Source of the DNA: Terrisporobacter sp.
Lineage (GTDB): Bacteria > Bacillota > Clostridia > Peptostreptococcales > Peptostreptococcaceae
Direction of reading: 5' to 3'
Length of the DNA stretch: 41,807 bases
Assembly (NCBI RefSeq): GCF_017888745.1
Contig: NZ_JAGHFM010000149.1
Location: 1 to 41,807, forward strand
Program-made: the position numbers and the translations under genes
In this document: positions 20,475 to 30,831 of the stretch, in pieces
How positions within the stretch are numbered: position 1 is the stretch's first letter
Layout: every line of letters starts with the position of its first letter
Notes under the pieces: model-generated
The model's input: only the letters and a program-made list of their open reading frames with translations
The model's database searches: none
What the model was told of the DNA's origin: nothing

Positions 20475-21320
20475 TTATTTATTCTCTTGATTTTGATCAT
20501 CTTTTATTAATTGTCTAAGTTTAGCTAAAGCTTCTTTAAGCCCTCCAACTTCATCTATAAGTCCACACTCAACGGCCTCTTTACCAATTAGAACACTTCC
20601 CACATCACTTACTAGTTCATCTTTAGCATGCATAAGCCTTTCTAATTCTCCTCTTTCTATATTAGAAGTCCTTGTTATAAATTCAACTATTCTCTCTTGC
20701 ATCTTTTTAAAATATTCAAAAGTTTCATTTACACCTATAACAAGTCCATTAGTTCTTATAGGATGAACTATCATAGTAGCTGTTGGTGCTATATAAGAAT
20801 AATCACCTGCAGTTGCAAGAGGAACACCTATTGAATGGCTTCCACCAAGGACTAAAGTTACTACTTTTTTTGAAATACTATTTATTAACTCTGCCATAGC
20901 AAGGCCTGCTTCCACATCTCCTCCTACTGTATTTAAAATAACAAGTATTCCTTTTATTTCACTACTTTCTTCAACAGAGTATAATAAAGGTATTATATGT
21001 TCATATTTTGTAGATTTTTTTTGCGGGTTACCAACAAAATGTCCTTCTATTTCGCCTATTATTGTTATGCATTGAATTTCTTTTGAGGCATTAGACGGCA
21101 TATTGCTAACCCCCATTTGTTTTATATCTTGTATTTTTTCATCATCATTGTCTTGATCTTCATCTGAGTTATCATTACTATTTGCATTATTCCTATTTTC
21201 TGCTTTATTTACTTCTTTTTCTTCTACATTTGATTCATCATAATTTAAATCTTCTAATTCATTATCACTGCCACTATTATCATTTATGTATTGATTAGTA
21301 TTATCTTGATTTTTTATCAT
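20475..21320 (-). CDS. tepA: ClpP-like serine protease (translocation-enhancing protein TepA family)
   Basis: ClpP fold: ILNTVGGDVEAGLAMAELI, GGSHSIGVPLATAG (Ser), MIVHPIR (His). About 80-aa acidic N-terminal extension. Confidence 0.85.
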   Translation of the reverse strand: MIKNQDNTNQYINDNSGSDNELEDLNYDESNVEEKEVNKAENRNNANSNDNSDEDQDNDDEKIQDIKQMGVSNMPSNASKEIQCITIIGEIEGHFVGNPQKKSTKYEHIIPLLYSVEESSEIKGILVILNTVGGDVEAGLAMAELINSISKKVVTLVLGGSHSIGVPLATAGDYSYIAPTATMIVHPIRTNGLVIGVNETFEYFKKMQERIVEFITRTSNIERGELERLMHAKDELVSDVGSVLIGKEAVECGLIDEVGGLKEALAKLRQLIKDDQNQENK

Positions 21321-21397
21321 TTATTTCACCTCATAGAATATATTTATTTTTATATTTCCCAATGAGTCTAAAATAAATTCTTACTTACAATAAACAC

Positions 21398-21427
21398 AAA
21401 AAGCAAGATAAAATTATCTTGCTTTTT
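21398..21427 (-). terminator. Intrinsic terminator downstream of ylmC/ymxH-like gene
   Basis: aaaaagcaagata-aaat-tatcttgcttttt. Confidence 0.8.
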
Positions 21428-21536
21428 AGCTATAAATTTGAACATTGATTATGAATATAATTCATTGTATTTATTCTTTATTATGATACTACTATCATAC
21501 CACAAAATTTTATACTAGTATTGTCGTAGGCTCTTC

Positions 21537-21782
21537 CTAATATATTCCTTCATATTCAATAATAATCATATCATTTCCAATTTTTTTCACATTTCTCCAA
21601 GGAATTTCTAAATCCCCTTTATCCCTTCTTATTCCAAAAAAACCTCTTTCTCTTGGTATAGATAATGCTAATATTTTTCCAGAACTTTCATCTATGATTA
21701 TGTCACACTCTCCAATTACACCTAGTCTCTCTCCAGTAACTAAATTCACAATTTCTTTACCAGCCAATTCAGATAAATTCAT
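21537..21782 (-). CDS. ymxH: YlmC/YmxH family (PRC-barrel) sporulation-associated protein
   Basis: MNLSELAGKEIVNLVTGERLGVIGECDIIID; position next to the M16 peptidase gene matches the B. subtilis order. Confidence 0.85.
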   Translation of the reverse strand: MNLSELAGKEIVNLVTGERLGVIGECDIIIDESSGKILALSIPRERGFFGIRRDKGDLEIPWRNVKKIGNDMIIIEYEGIY

Positions 21783-21818
21783 ATTTTTTCCCCCAATATA
21801 AATTAAATATTAATTATT

Positions 21819-23060
21819 TTATATCTGAACACTTTCTACATCTTTTCCTACAATACAGACTCCTAAATTTTCTATGTTAAATACTTTGTCAATAATCGCC
21901 TTAACTTGTTCCATATTAACGCTATTTATATGTTCTATTATTTCATCCTCATCTTTTATTTTATTATTAAGCAACATTGATTCACCCATAGATAACATTT
22001 TAGAATCAACGCCTTCTAAACTTAATATATAATTACCTTTTAATTGTTCTTTACTTTCCTTTAGCTCTTCTTCCGTAACATAATTTTCTCTTATATATTT
22101 TATTTCATTTATTATGCTTTCATATACTTCTTTCAAATATTCTTCACTTGTACTCGCAAATATACCTAATTCCCCACATTTTCTATATAATGTCTGAGAT
22201 GAGTATATTGAATATGCTAGACCTTTTTCTTCTCTTATATGTTGGAATAATCTTGAGCTTGTGCTTCCCCCAAAAATATTATTAACAACTGCTAATGCAT
22301 AAGATTCTTCTTCATTCTCTTCTGGTATTGCCTTTAAGTTGATAGCAATATTTACTTGCTCGCTATCTTTATTTTTTCTTACTATACAAGAGTGGAACTT
22401 AGCTTCTTCAACATCAGTACAAACTTCTTTTGTTTGCCACTCTCCAAATTTCATTTCTAACTCTTTTACTAGATTATCAAATTTAAAATTACCACAAACT
22501 GAAATTACAGCATTATTTGGTACATAATACTTATTAAAATAACTTAATATTTGCTCTTTAGTAATATTTTTGATAGTTTTTCGATTTCCTAATATATTCA
22601 TCCCCAATCCATTGTCAGGGTAAATATTTTCTAATAATAAATCATAGGATAGGTCTTCTAAAGAGTCCTCATACATTTTTAACTCTTCTAATATTACAAA
22701 TCTTTCTTTATTTATATCTTTTTTATCAAAAGTTGAGTTTAGTATCATATCACTTAGTACATCTATCCCCACATTAATATGCTCATCTAAAAGATGAACG
22801 TAATAGCATGTACACTCTTTATTTGTGAAAGCATTTATTTGTCCCCCCAGATTATCTATATCCCTCGCTATATCTTTTGCACTTCTATTTTTAGTCCCTT
22901 TAAATAACATGTGCTCTATAAAATGAGATACACCACTTTCATTTTGTTTTTCCATTCTAGAGCCTGTATTTATCCAAATACCTAGAGATACGGATTTAAA
23001 ATATGGTATTTCCTCACCTACTACAGTAAGACCATTTTTTAAGGTTTGACATTTATACAT
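21819..23060 (-). CDS. M16 family zinc peptidase
   Basis: HFIEHMLFKGT (HxxEH), GGSTSSRLFQHIREEKGLAYSIYS. Start at MYKCQTL preceded by GGAGG. Confidence 0.92.
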   Translation of the reverse strand: MYKCQTLKNGLTVVGEEIPYFKSVSLGIWINTGSRMEKQNESGVSHFIEHMLFKGTKNRSAKDIARDIDNLGGQINAFTNKECTCYYVHLLDEHINVGIDVLSDMILNSTFDKKDINKERFVILEELKMYEDSLEDLSYDLLLENIYPDNGLGMNILGNRKTIKNITKEQILSYFNKYYVPNNAVISVCGNFKFDNLVKELEMKFGEWQTKEVCTDVEEAKFHSCIVRKNKDSEQVNIAINLKAIPEENEEESYALAVVNNIFGGSTSSRLFQHIREEKGLAYSIYSSQTLYRKCGELGIFASTSEEYLKEVYESIINEIKYIRENYVTEEELKESKEQLKGNYILSLEGVDSKMLSMGESMLLNNKIKDEDEIIEHINSVNMEQVKAIIDKVFNIENLGVCIVGKDVESVQI

Positions 23061-23144
23061 ACTATCCTCCAATTTTTTCTTTATTCTTTATATTTTCTTT
23101 ATCCATAAAAACATATAGTATTAATTATAGTTTAGTAAGATAAT

Positions 23145-23894
23145 TTATTCAACAACAAACACATCACTAAGTCTACCAGGCTTAAGATTTTTCTCCCTTA
23201 TAATCTGTATTATATCATCTATACATTCAGTTGTAGCCTCTGTAGGGTGCATAAGAACTATACTTCCGTCTACTATATCTTTCTTTTTCACTCTTTCTAT
23301 TATCTTTTCTGGATTATGTTTATCTTGCCAATCAATAGTATCCACATCCCACTTAAAGCATATGTAATTTAAACTTTCTGCTGCTTTTACTGTATTTGAT
23401 CCAAAAGAGCCTGCTGGTGCTTGAAAGAATTTAGTTTCTTCACCTAAAGCATTATCTATTATTTTTTTAGATGTAGTTATTTGCTCTAGATTATCATCAT
23501 AAGATAAGGTTGCATAATCTAAATGCTTATATCCATGATTCCCTATCTCATGACCTTCATTTTTTATTTTTAATAATAAGTCTTTATTTTTTTCTACCCA
23601 TTTGCCAGTTACATTAAAAGTTATATTTACTTTTTCTTTCTTTAGAGTTTCTAATATAGATTCAACATACTCACTTTCCCATCCTAGGTCTATGTTGCAT
23701 GTTAATGCAACATAGCCACTGTCCTTTTTAGTGCCCTGGGTATAGGGTTCTTTTGCTAAGTCTAAAATATTTATAGTTGGTGTAGGTTCGTTCTTTTTTA
23801 CAGTAAATACAATCCCTCCTACAATTAGCAAGATAATTAAGATAAACATTATTATCTTTTTTAACTTACTTTTGTTAAGTACCATCATTATCAT
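23145..23894 (-). CDS. Polysaccharide deacetylase family protein (membrane-anchored)
   Basis: N-terminal TM; HEIGNHGYKHLDY, FQAPAGSFG, GSIVLMHPT. Confidence 0.9.
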   Translation of the reverse strand: MIMMVLNKSKLKKIIMFILIILLIVGGIVFTVKKNEPTPTINILDLAKEPYTQGTKKDSGYVALTCNIDLGWESEYVESILETLKKEKVNITFNVTGKWVEKNKDLLLKIKNEGHEIGNHGYKHLDYATLSYDDNLEQITTSKKIIDNALGEETKFFQAPAGSFGSNTVKAAESLNYICFKWDVDTIDWQDKHNPEKIIERVKKKDIVDGSIVLMHPTEATTECIDDIIQIIREKNLKPGRLSDVFVVE

Positions 23895-23991
23895 AAGCTT
23901 CTCCTCCTAATATGTACAAATTACTTCTTAATTAATTTTATTAGGATACCTCTTAAATTATTCTTTATTTAGGACTTGCTAAAAATAAAAA

Positions 23992-24010
23992 AACGAGACA
24001 ATGTCTCGTT
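23992..24010 (-). terminator. Intrinsic terminator of pnp
   Basis: aacgagac-aat-gtctcgtt with T-rich tail on the minus strand. Confidence 0.75.
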
Positions 24011-24031
24011 CACTTATATAATAATTAATTA

Positions 24032-26137
24032 CTATTTATTTTTTCTTTCTGGTTTAGGTAATAAAACTTTTCTAGATAAGTTTACTCTTCCTTTTTCATC
24101 TATTTCAGTAACTTTAACTTCTACTTCATCTCCAACATTTAAAACATCTTCAACCTTTTCTATTCTTTCATGAGCAATATTTCCTATACGAAGAAGACCT
24201 TCTTTTCCTGGAAGTAATTCAACGAAAGCACCAAAATTAACTATTCTAGTTACTTTACCTTTATAGACAACTCCTAATTCAACTTCTGCAACTATATCAT
24301 TTATTTTCTTTTCTGCAAGTCTTATCATATCCATATCAACTCCAGCTATGAATACTTCACCATCTTGTTCTATATCTATTTTAACACCTGTTTCATCTAT
24401 TATCTTAGTTATTACTTTACCACCAGCTCCTATAACATCTCTTATTTTGTCTGGATTTATTCTCATAGTAACTATTTTTGGTGCATATTTAGATAACTCT
24501 TCACTTGGCTTATCTATGCATTTTTTCATTTCATTTAAGATATGTAATCTACCAACTCTCGCTTGAGCTAGGGCAGTAGTTAATATCTCTTTATCTATAC
24601 CAGCTATTTTTATATCCATTTGTATAGCAGTTATACCTTTTTCAGTACCTGCAACTTTAAAGTCCATATCTCCTAAGTGGTCTTCCATACCTTGTATGTC
24701 TGAAAGTATAGCCATCTTCCCATCATGCTCTATAAGTCCCATTGCGATACCTGCAACCATATCTTTTAAAGGTACACCAGCATCTAATAAAGATAATGTA
24801 GAACCACAAACAGAACCTTGAGATGTAGATCCATTTGAACTTAATACTTCAGATACAAGTCTTATAGCATAAGGGAATTCTTCTTTTGATGGTATTACTG
24901 GAAGTAATGCTCTTTCAGCTAAAGCTCCATGACCTATTTCTCTTCTTCCTGGCCCTCTTGATGGTCTAGCTTCACCAACAGAGTATGCTGGGAAATTATA
25001 GTGATGCATATATCTCTTATTTTCTTCTTCATCAAGTCCATCTAATATTTGAACATCACCTAATGCTCCAAGAGTTGTAACTGTCATTACTTGAGTTTGT
25101 CCTCTAGTAAATAACCCTGAACCATGAGCTCTTGGTATAAATCCATGATCACACCAAATTGGTCTTATTTCATCAGTTTTTCTAGCATCTGGTCTTCTAC
25201 CTTCATGAACTATAGCTTTTCTAACTTCTTCTTTAATAATCGCATCTAAAGTTGCTATTATATCATTTCCAAATTCCTCCAAAGTTTCTTCGTCAAAGCT
25301 ATTTATAGTTTGCTCTTTAACCGCATCCATAGCCTCTTGTCGTTCTAATTTTTCAACTACTCTAACAGCTTCTCTCATTCCTTCAGTAGCTATTTCTCTA
25401 ACCTTAGCTTCTATTTCAGGATTCGGTTTAATTTCTTCAAATTCCATTTTTTCTTTTCCAACTTCAGATTGGATTTGTTCTATAAATTCAACTATTTTCT
25501 TAATTTCTTCATGCGCTTTTAATATAGCCTCAAGCATTAATGATTCTGGTACTTCATCTGCTCCTGCTTCAACCATCATTACAGCATCTTTAGTTCCTGA
25601 TACTACAAGATGTAATGAACTTTTTTCTCTCTCTTCAGCTGTTGGGTTAACAACAAGCGCTCCATCTACTAAATCTATACATACAGAACCTGTTGGGCCA
25701 TTAAAAGGTATTTCAGATATAGAAAGAGCTACTGAAGAACCTATCATAGCAACTATGTCAGGAGTACAGTCTTGATCTACAGATAAAACTGTAGCAACTA
25801 CTTGTACATCATTTCTAAAAGTTTTTGGGAATAAAGGTCTTATAGGTCTATCTATAAGTCTAGATGTAAGTATAGCTTTTTCTGATGGTTTACCTTCTCT
25901 TTTTAAAAATCCACCTGGTATTTTACCAACTGAATATAATCTTTCTTCATAGTCAACACTTAGTGGGAAGAAATCAACACCTTCTCTTGGTTGAGCTGAT
26001 TTTGATACATTAACCATAACCATAGTCTCACCGTATCTAAGTATTGCACTTCCACTAGCAAGTTGTGCTATTTTTCCTATTTCAACAGAAAGTTCTCTTC
26101 CTGCTAAATCCATTGTAAAAATTTTATGTTCAAACAT
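24032..26137 (-). CDS. pnp: Polyribonucleotide nucleotidyltransferase
   Basis: Two RNase PH domains, KH ([27 protein letters not shown]) and S1 ([20 protein letters not shown]). Start at MFEHKIF. Confidence 0.97.
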   Translation of the reverse strand: MFEHKIFTMDLAGRELSVEIGKIAQLASGSAILRYGETMVMVNVSKSAQPREGVDFFPLSVDYEERLYSVGKIPGGFLKREGKPSEKAILTSRLIDRPIRPLFPKTFRNDVQVVATVLSVDQDCTPDIVAMIGSSVALSISEIPFNGPTGSVCIDLVDGALVVNPTAEEREKSSLHLVVSGTKDAVMMVEAGADEVPESLMLEAILKAHEEIKKIVEFIEQIQSEVGKEKMEFEEIKPNPEIEAKVREIATEGMREAVRVVEKLERQEAMDAVKEQTINSFDEETLEEFGNDIIATLDAIIKEEVRKAIVHEGRRPDARKTDEIRPIWCDHGFIPRAHGSGLFTRGQTQVMTVTTLGALGDVQILDGLDEEENKRYMHHYNFPAYSVGEARPSRGPGRREIGHGALAERALLPVIPSKEEFPYAIRLVSEVLSSNGSTSQGSVCGSTLSLLDAGVPLKDMVAGIAMGLIEHDGKMAILSDIQGMEDHLGDMDFKVAGTEKGITAIQMDIKIAGIDKEILTTALAQARVGRLHILNEMKKCIDKPSEELSKYAPKIVTMRINPDKIRDVIGAGGKVITKIIDETGVKIDIEQDGEVFIAGVDMDMIRLAEKKINDIVAEVELGVVYKGKVTRIVNFGAFVELLPGKEGLLRIGNIAHERIEKVEDVLNVGDEVEVKVTEIDEKGRVNLSRKVLLPKPERKNK

Positions 26138-26269
26138 TAATGCTTGTACCTCCTCTTGTACTAAAACCACTATTTCTTCTATGTACTATATTAACAAAAT
26201 TACTACTAATTAACAATATAATTATATCATGTACATTATTAGGGCTTTTAGTCATATGTTTATTATTAA

Positions 26270-27136
26270 CTATTTCGAAGAACTTATTGCTAAAATTTCA
26301 GGTCCTGTATGTGAGCATATACTAGAACCTCCCCTTGTAATAAAAACATTTTTAGCTTTTATTCTTTTATCTACTTCTTCTTTTAACTTTTTAAAATCTT
26401 CTTCATTTGATCCATATCCTATAGTAATAGTTTTTGATTCTAAGTCATTATTATTAACTTCTAAAATCATGTCTACTAACTTAGATGCTATATGTTTTGT
26501 ACCTCTAACTTTTGTTACTATTTTATTTTTTCCATCTTCCATAGTACATATAGGCTTTATATTTAACATATTTCCTACAAAAGATACAATACTAGGAAGT
26601 CTTCCACTCTCCTTTAAATATTCAAGTGTAAAAGGAACAAAAAATAAATTTACACTATCTCTAATTTCTTCTAGTTTATCAATTATCTCATTAGCACTTA
26701 ATTTATTTTCTTCAATTAATTCACAAGCTTTTATTACATATTGACCACTACCTAGTGATAAAAATAATGAATCAAATAAATAAATATTTTCACTTACATC
26801 ATTTTTAGCTAAAGTAGCGCTTTGATATGTTCCAGATGTCTTTGAAGATCCTGTTATGCATATAACATCATATCCTTCATTAACATACTTTTCAAAAGCT
26901 TCTTTAAATTGAATATATGTAGCTTGAGATGTTTTAGGTAAAATATCACTATTTTTTAAAACATCATAAAATTCTTCTTTAGTAACATCTACACCATCTT
27001 TATAATCTTTTCCACCTATGTTTATAGTAAGTGGAATCATCTCTAGAAAATCTTTTTCTTTTATTTCATCAGGAATGTCGCACATGCTATCGCATAATAG
27101 TTTAATTTTCACTGCTACTGCCCCCTTATAGAACAT
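26270..27136 (-). CDS. DegV family (fatty-acid-binding) protein
   Basis: LLCDSMCDIPDE, TSQATYIQFKEAFEKY, TGSSKTSGTYQSA. True start may be GTG near 27112. Confidence 0.92.
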   Translation of the reverse strand: MFYKGAVAVKIKLLCDSMCDIPDEIKEKDFLEMIPLTINIGGKDYKDGVDVTKEEFYDVLKNSDILPKTSQATYIQFKEAFEKYVNEGYDVICITGSSKTSGTYQSATLAKNDVSENIYLFDSLFLSLGSGQYVIKACELIEENKLSANEIIDKLEEIRDSVNLFFVPFTLEYLKESGRLPSIVSFVGNMLNIKPICTMEDGKNKIVTKVRGTKHIASKLVDMILEVNNNDLESKTITIGYGSNEEDFKKLKEEVDKRIKAKNVFITRGGSSICSHTGPEILAISSSK

Positions 27137-27166
27137 AGTATTTAAATTTCTTTATTATAAAATACA

Positions 27167-27198
27167 AAAAAACAGGTATTATAGTATACCTGCTTTTT
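27167..27198 (-). terminator. Intrinsic terminator of rpsO
   Basis: acaggtat ... atacctg stem with flanking A/T runs. Confidence 0.75.
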
Positions 27199-27214
27199 AA
27201 ATAAAGTAACAAGA

Positions 27215-27469
27215 TTATTTTCTTAATCCTAATTTAGCTATTAATGCTCTGTAACCTTCTAAGTCTTTTTCTTTTAAGTAAGCTAATAAGTTTCTTCTTC
27301 TACCAACCATTTTTAATAAACCTCTTCTTGAGTGGTGGTCTTTTTTGTGAACTTTTAAGTGATCGTTTAATTCGTTTATTCTAGCTGTTAATAATGCTAT
27401 TTGAACTTCTGGAGAACCAGTATCTCCTTCTTTTCTTCCGAATTCTTTTATTATTTCTGTTTTATTCAT
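27215..27469 (-). CDS. rpsO: 30S ribosomal protein S15
   Basis: [49 protein letters not shown]. Start at MNKTEI preceded by ggagg. Confidence 0.98.
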   Translation of the reverse strand: MNKTEIIKEFGRKEGDTGSPEVQIALLTARINELNDHLKVHKKDHHSRRGLLKMVGRRRNLLAYLKEKDLEGYRALIAKLGLRK

Positions 27470-27567
27470 TTGTTTTACCTCCAAATATTTAATAATCGCC
27501 ATTTACTAAGCATTGATTGGAGTATTCATATGCCGAGTAATGGTTACTTTGATTATTTTATCACAAC

Positions 27568-28497
27568 TTAGTTACTTTTGCAAATATACTTTTTATATAT
27601 ATAATTAATATCCTTCTTCAATTGTACTTTTAATTCATTTAAATCTTTAAACTTCTTTTCATCTCTTATTCTTTCCAAAAATTCAAGTTTTATAGTTTCT
27701 CCGTAAATATCCTTATCAAATTCTAATATATTTGTTTCTATAGACATTTTATTTCCATTAACAGTTGGATTATATCCAACATTTGTAGCTCCTATATAAA
27801 CTTCATTATCTATATATACCTTTGTAGCATATATACCTCTTTTAGGTATTACCAAACTTTCTTTTAACTTAAGATTCGCTGTAGGGAATCCTATAATTCT
27901 CCCTACTTGTTTAGCCTTAATTACTTCACCTTCTATTGTATAATTTCTGCCTAAGTATTCTTGTATTCCATCTACCTCTCCAGTTTGAACTAATTCCTTA
28001 ATAAAAGTACTACTTATTCTTTTTCCTTTAACTCTTACTGGTCCTATAACATCCACATCAAAACTATATTTTGAACCTAATTGTTTTAAAGTTTGTGCAT
28101 TTCCCTCTCTATTCCTTGCAAAAGCAAAATCATGTCCTACAATAACCTTTTTGGCATGCAAACCTTCTATTAAAATGTTCTTTACAAAGTCTTCAGCCGA
28201 TATTTCAGCCATACTTTTATCAAAAGGTATATCAATTACTATGTCTACTCCTAAAGATTTAAATAAATTCATTTTATCCTCTTCTGTAATTATTTCTTTT
28301 GTTTCTCTATTAAAGAAATAACTTAAAGGACTATTTTTAAAAGTAATTACTACACTTTTAAAATCTTGTTCTTTTGCAATAGAAACTGTTTTTTCTATAA
28401 GAACTTTATGACCATTATGTATACCATCAAATTTGCCTATAGTAACAACACTTTTATCAAAACTTTTTATTTCTTCTAAAGAATTTATAATAATCAT
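27568..28497 (-). CDS. ribF: Bifunctional riboflavin kinase/FAD synthetase
   Basis: IGKFDGIHNGHK, VGHDFAFARNREGN, GRIIGFPTANLKL. Confidence 0.95.
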   Translation of the reverse strand: MIIINSLEEIKSFDKSVVTIGKFDGIHNGHKVLIEKTVSIAKEQDFKSVVITFKNSPLSYFFNRETKEIITEEDKMNLFKSLGVDIVIDIPFDKSMAEISAEDFVKNILIEGLHAKKVIVGHDFAFARNREGNAQTLKQLGSKYSFDVDVIGPVRVKGKRISSTFIKELVQTGEVDGIQEYLGRNYTIEGEVIKAKQVGRIIGFPTANLKLKESLVIPKRGIYATKVYIDNEVYIGATNVGYNPTVNGNKMSIETNILEFDKDIYGETIKLEFLERIRDEKKFKDLNELKVQLKKDINYIYKKYICKSN

Positions 28498-28521
28498 GTC
28501 TTTTCCCCACTGATATAATAT

Positions 28522-29430
28522 TTATTCTATAAAAAGTTTATCACTCTTTATACTAATAGTGTTATTATTTTTTAATATTTTTCCTATTCCTATAAATTTA
28601 TTATTACAGTATACTCTAACATACTCATCTTCATTATCTAGATTATCTGTAGTAAACCTTCTAGAATCTATTATGCCACCATTACTATAATATTTTAGTG
28701 CACTTTCAACTAATTTAACTGGCTTAAACTTATCTAATACATAATCAATGTCATATAAGTAATTTTCTAATATGTTGTCACAATAATATTGTTCTAATTC
28801 TTCTAAAGTTATTGAGTTTTCTAAGTTAAATTTTCCTGAAGACGTCCTAAGTAAAAATGACATATGTCCACCACATCCTAAATATTCTCCAATATCATGG
28901 CAAATACTTCTGACATAAGTTCCTTTTGAGCATTTTACTAAAAATAAAATTTTATTATCCTTTATGCTTAAAATTTCATTATGTTCTATTTTTACTTTTC
29001 TAGGTTTAATTTCTATACTGTCTGCTTTACCTTTTCTAGCTAAATCACACATTTTTTTACCATTTACTTTTAGAGCTGAGTATATTGGAGGATATTGATC
29101 AATTTCTCCTCTTTGACTCTCAAATGCCTTATAAATATCTTCTTTCGTGATTTTTGAAGTATCTCCTTCTTTTAAAATAACTCCAGAAGAATCATACGTA
29201 TCCGTACTTGCTCCTAAAGTCAATTCACATATGTATGATTTTTCTTTATTTAATATAAGCTCGCTTACTTTAGTAGCCTTTCCTATACAAATAGGAAGTA
29301 CACCTGCCGCATCAGGGTCTAATGTACCTGTATGACCAACCTTTTTTATATTTAAAATTCTTCTAACTCTACTGACAACATCATGAGATGTCATTCCAGT
29401 AGGTTTTAATATATTTATTATCTTATTCAT
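28522..29430 (-). CDS. truB: tRNA pseudouridine(55) synthase
   Basis: LKPTGMTSHDVVSRVRR, KVGHTGTLDPDAAGVLPICIGKATK, CSKGTYVRSICHDIGE. Confidence 0.96.
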   Translation of the reverse strand: MNKIINILKPTGMTSHDVVSRVRRILNIKKVGHTGTLDPDAAGVLPICIGKATKVSELILNKEKSYICELTLGASTDTYDSSGVILKEGDTSKITKEDIYKAFESQRGEIDQYPPIYSALKVNGKKMCDLARKGKADSIEIKPRKVKIEHNEILSIKDNKILFLVKCSKGTYVRSICHDIGEYLGCGGHMSFLLRTSSGKFNLENSITLEELEQYYCDNILENYLYDIDYVLDKFKPVKLVESALKYYSNGGIIDSRRFTTDNLDNEDEYVRVYCNNKFIGIGKILKNNNTISIKSDKLFIE

Positions 29431-29442
29431 TAAAAATCATCC

Positions 29443-30423
29443 TTAAATTTCTTTTAATGCTTCTTGTATTATCTTTTCTTTTGCATTTTCTATTGTATCA
29501 TATATAGTACATCCAGCAGCTCTTATATGACCACCTCCACCAAATACTTTTGCTATCTTACTTACATCAGCATATGATTTGGATCTTAAGCTTACTTTAA
29601 TTTCATTATTGCCTTTTTCTTTAAGTAAAATTCCAATTTCCACATTTTCTATATCTCTAGCATAAGGAGTTACACCGTCTGTATCTTTAAAATCTACACC
29701 AGTTCTTTTTAACATGTCTTGGGTTACACACATTGTAGCTATTTTAATATTTGTTATTTCTAAGGAATTTAAAGCTTCACCTAATAATTTATAAAAATTA
29801 AAAGGATTGCTACCAAATACACTTTGTACAACTAATTGAGTATCAGCACCTGCAAGTAATAGATTTTTAGCCATATCAAAACTACTTGCTTGAGTATTTG
29901 AGTAGGTAAGTTTGCCTGTATCTGTCATCAAACCTGTATAAAGACATGTAGCTATTTTTTCATCAATAGTTTTTACTTTAGTTATTTCTTCATTTCTTTT
30001 TAGTAGATTATATACTAATTCACAAGTTGATGATGCATCTTTAACTACATAATAATAATCTCCATACAAATCGTTACTATCATGATGATCTATATTGATT
30101 AGTTTATTACAGTTAGACATTATATTGTCATCTAAGCATATTCTATTTTTATCTCCACAATCTAAAGCAACCAAATTATAATCATTTATGTTCATCTCTT
30201 TAAATTCTTGAGAGCTTATTCTGTTTATATCATTTACTAGAAATTGAAGATTTAAAGGTGCACTATCATCTAAAACATAGTAAACCCTCTTGTTAAGATT
30301 TTTTAAGAAATAATACATTGAAAGAGTTGAACCAATATTGTCTCCATCTGGATTAATATGAGAAGTAACGATAAAATCGTTACTTCCATTTAAATAATTT
30401 ATAATATTGTCTATATTATTCAT
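29443..30423 (-). CDS. nrnA: DHH/DHHA1 phosphoesterase (NrnA/oligoribonuclease type)
   Basis: SHINPDGDNIGS, VALDCGD, NIDHHDSN, FGGGGHIRAAG. Start at MNNIDN preceded by gagg. Confidence 0.9.
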   Translation of the reverse strand: MNNIDNIINYLNGSNDFIVTSHINPDGDNIGSTLSMYYFLKNLNKRVYYVLDDSAPLNLQFLVNDINRISSQEFKEMNINDYNLVALDCGDKNRICLDDNIMSNCNKLINIDHHDSNDLYGDYYYVVKDASSTCELVYNLLKRNEEITKVKTIDEKIATCLYTGLMTDTGKLTYSNTQASSFDMAKNLLLAGADTQLVVQSVFGSNPFNFYKLLGEALNSLEITNIKIATMCVTQDMLKRTGVDFKDTDGVTPYARDIENVEIGILLKEKGNNEIKVSLRSKSYADVSKIAKVFGGGGHIRAAGCTIYDTIENAKEKIIQEALKEI

Positions 30424-30799
30424 TATCAGTTTCCTCATTTTGAGATCTTTGATTATCTTTTTCAGATACTTTTTTTATAAGGCTGTCCATATACATACCT
30501 TTGATTAATGAATCGTCTACTTTAAATATGATTTGTGGGATATGTCTTATTTTTATACTTCTTCCTATTTCTCTTCTAATGTAACTTTCAGCACTGCTTA
30601 AACCTTGTAAAGTAGATTCTTCATCTCCACCTAAAATGCTTACATATACATAGGCATAGCTTAAGTCATTAGTCACTTCTACATCTGTTACACTTACCAT
30701 AGAATTTATTCTAGGGTCTTTTATTCCATTAATAAGCATTGTACTTACTATTTTTCTTATTTCTTCGCCTATTCTACGTGTTCTATTATACGATGCCAT
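30416..30799 (-). CDS. rbfA: Ribosome-binding factor A
   Basis: RTRRIGEEIRKIVSTMLINGIKDPRI; position in nusA-infB operon. Confidence 0.95.
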   Translation of the reverse strand: MASYNRTRRIGEEIRKIVSTMLINGIKDPRINSMVSVTDVEVTNDLSYAYVYVSILGGDEESTLQGLSSAESYIRREIGRSIKIRHIPQIIFKVDDSLIKGMYMDSLIKKVSEKDNQRSQNEETDNE

Positions 30800-30831
30800 A
30801 ATATCAACCTTCTTTACTTTTCGTTAATTAT

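Noticed and set aside
26229-26744. 171-aa + strand ORF antisense to the DegV gene
   Set aside because: Shadow ORF; DegV motifs on the minus strand are clear.
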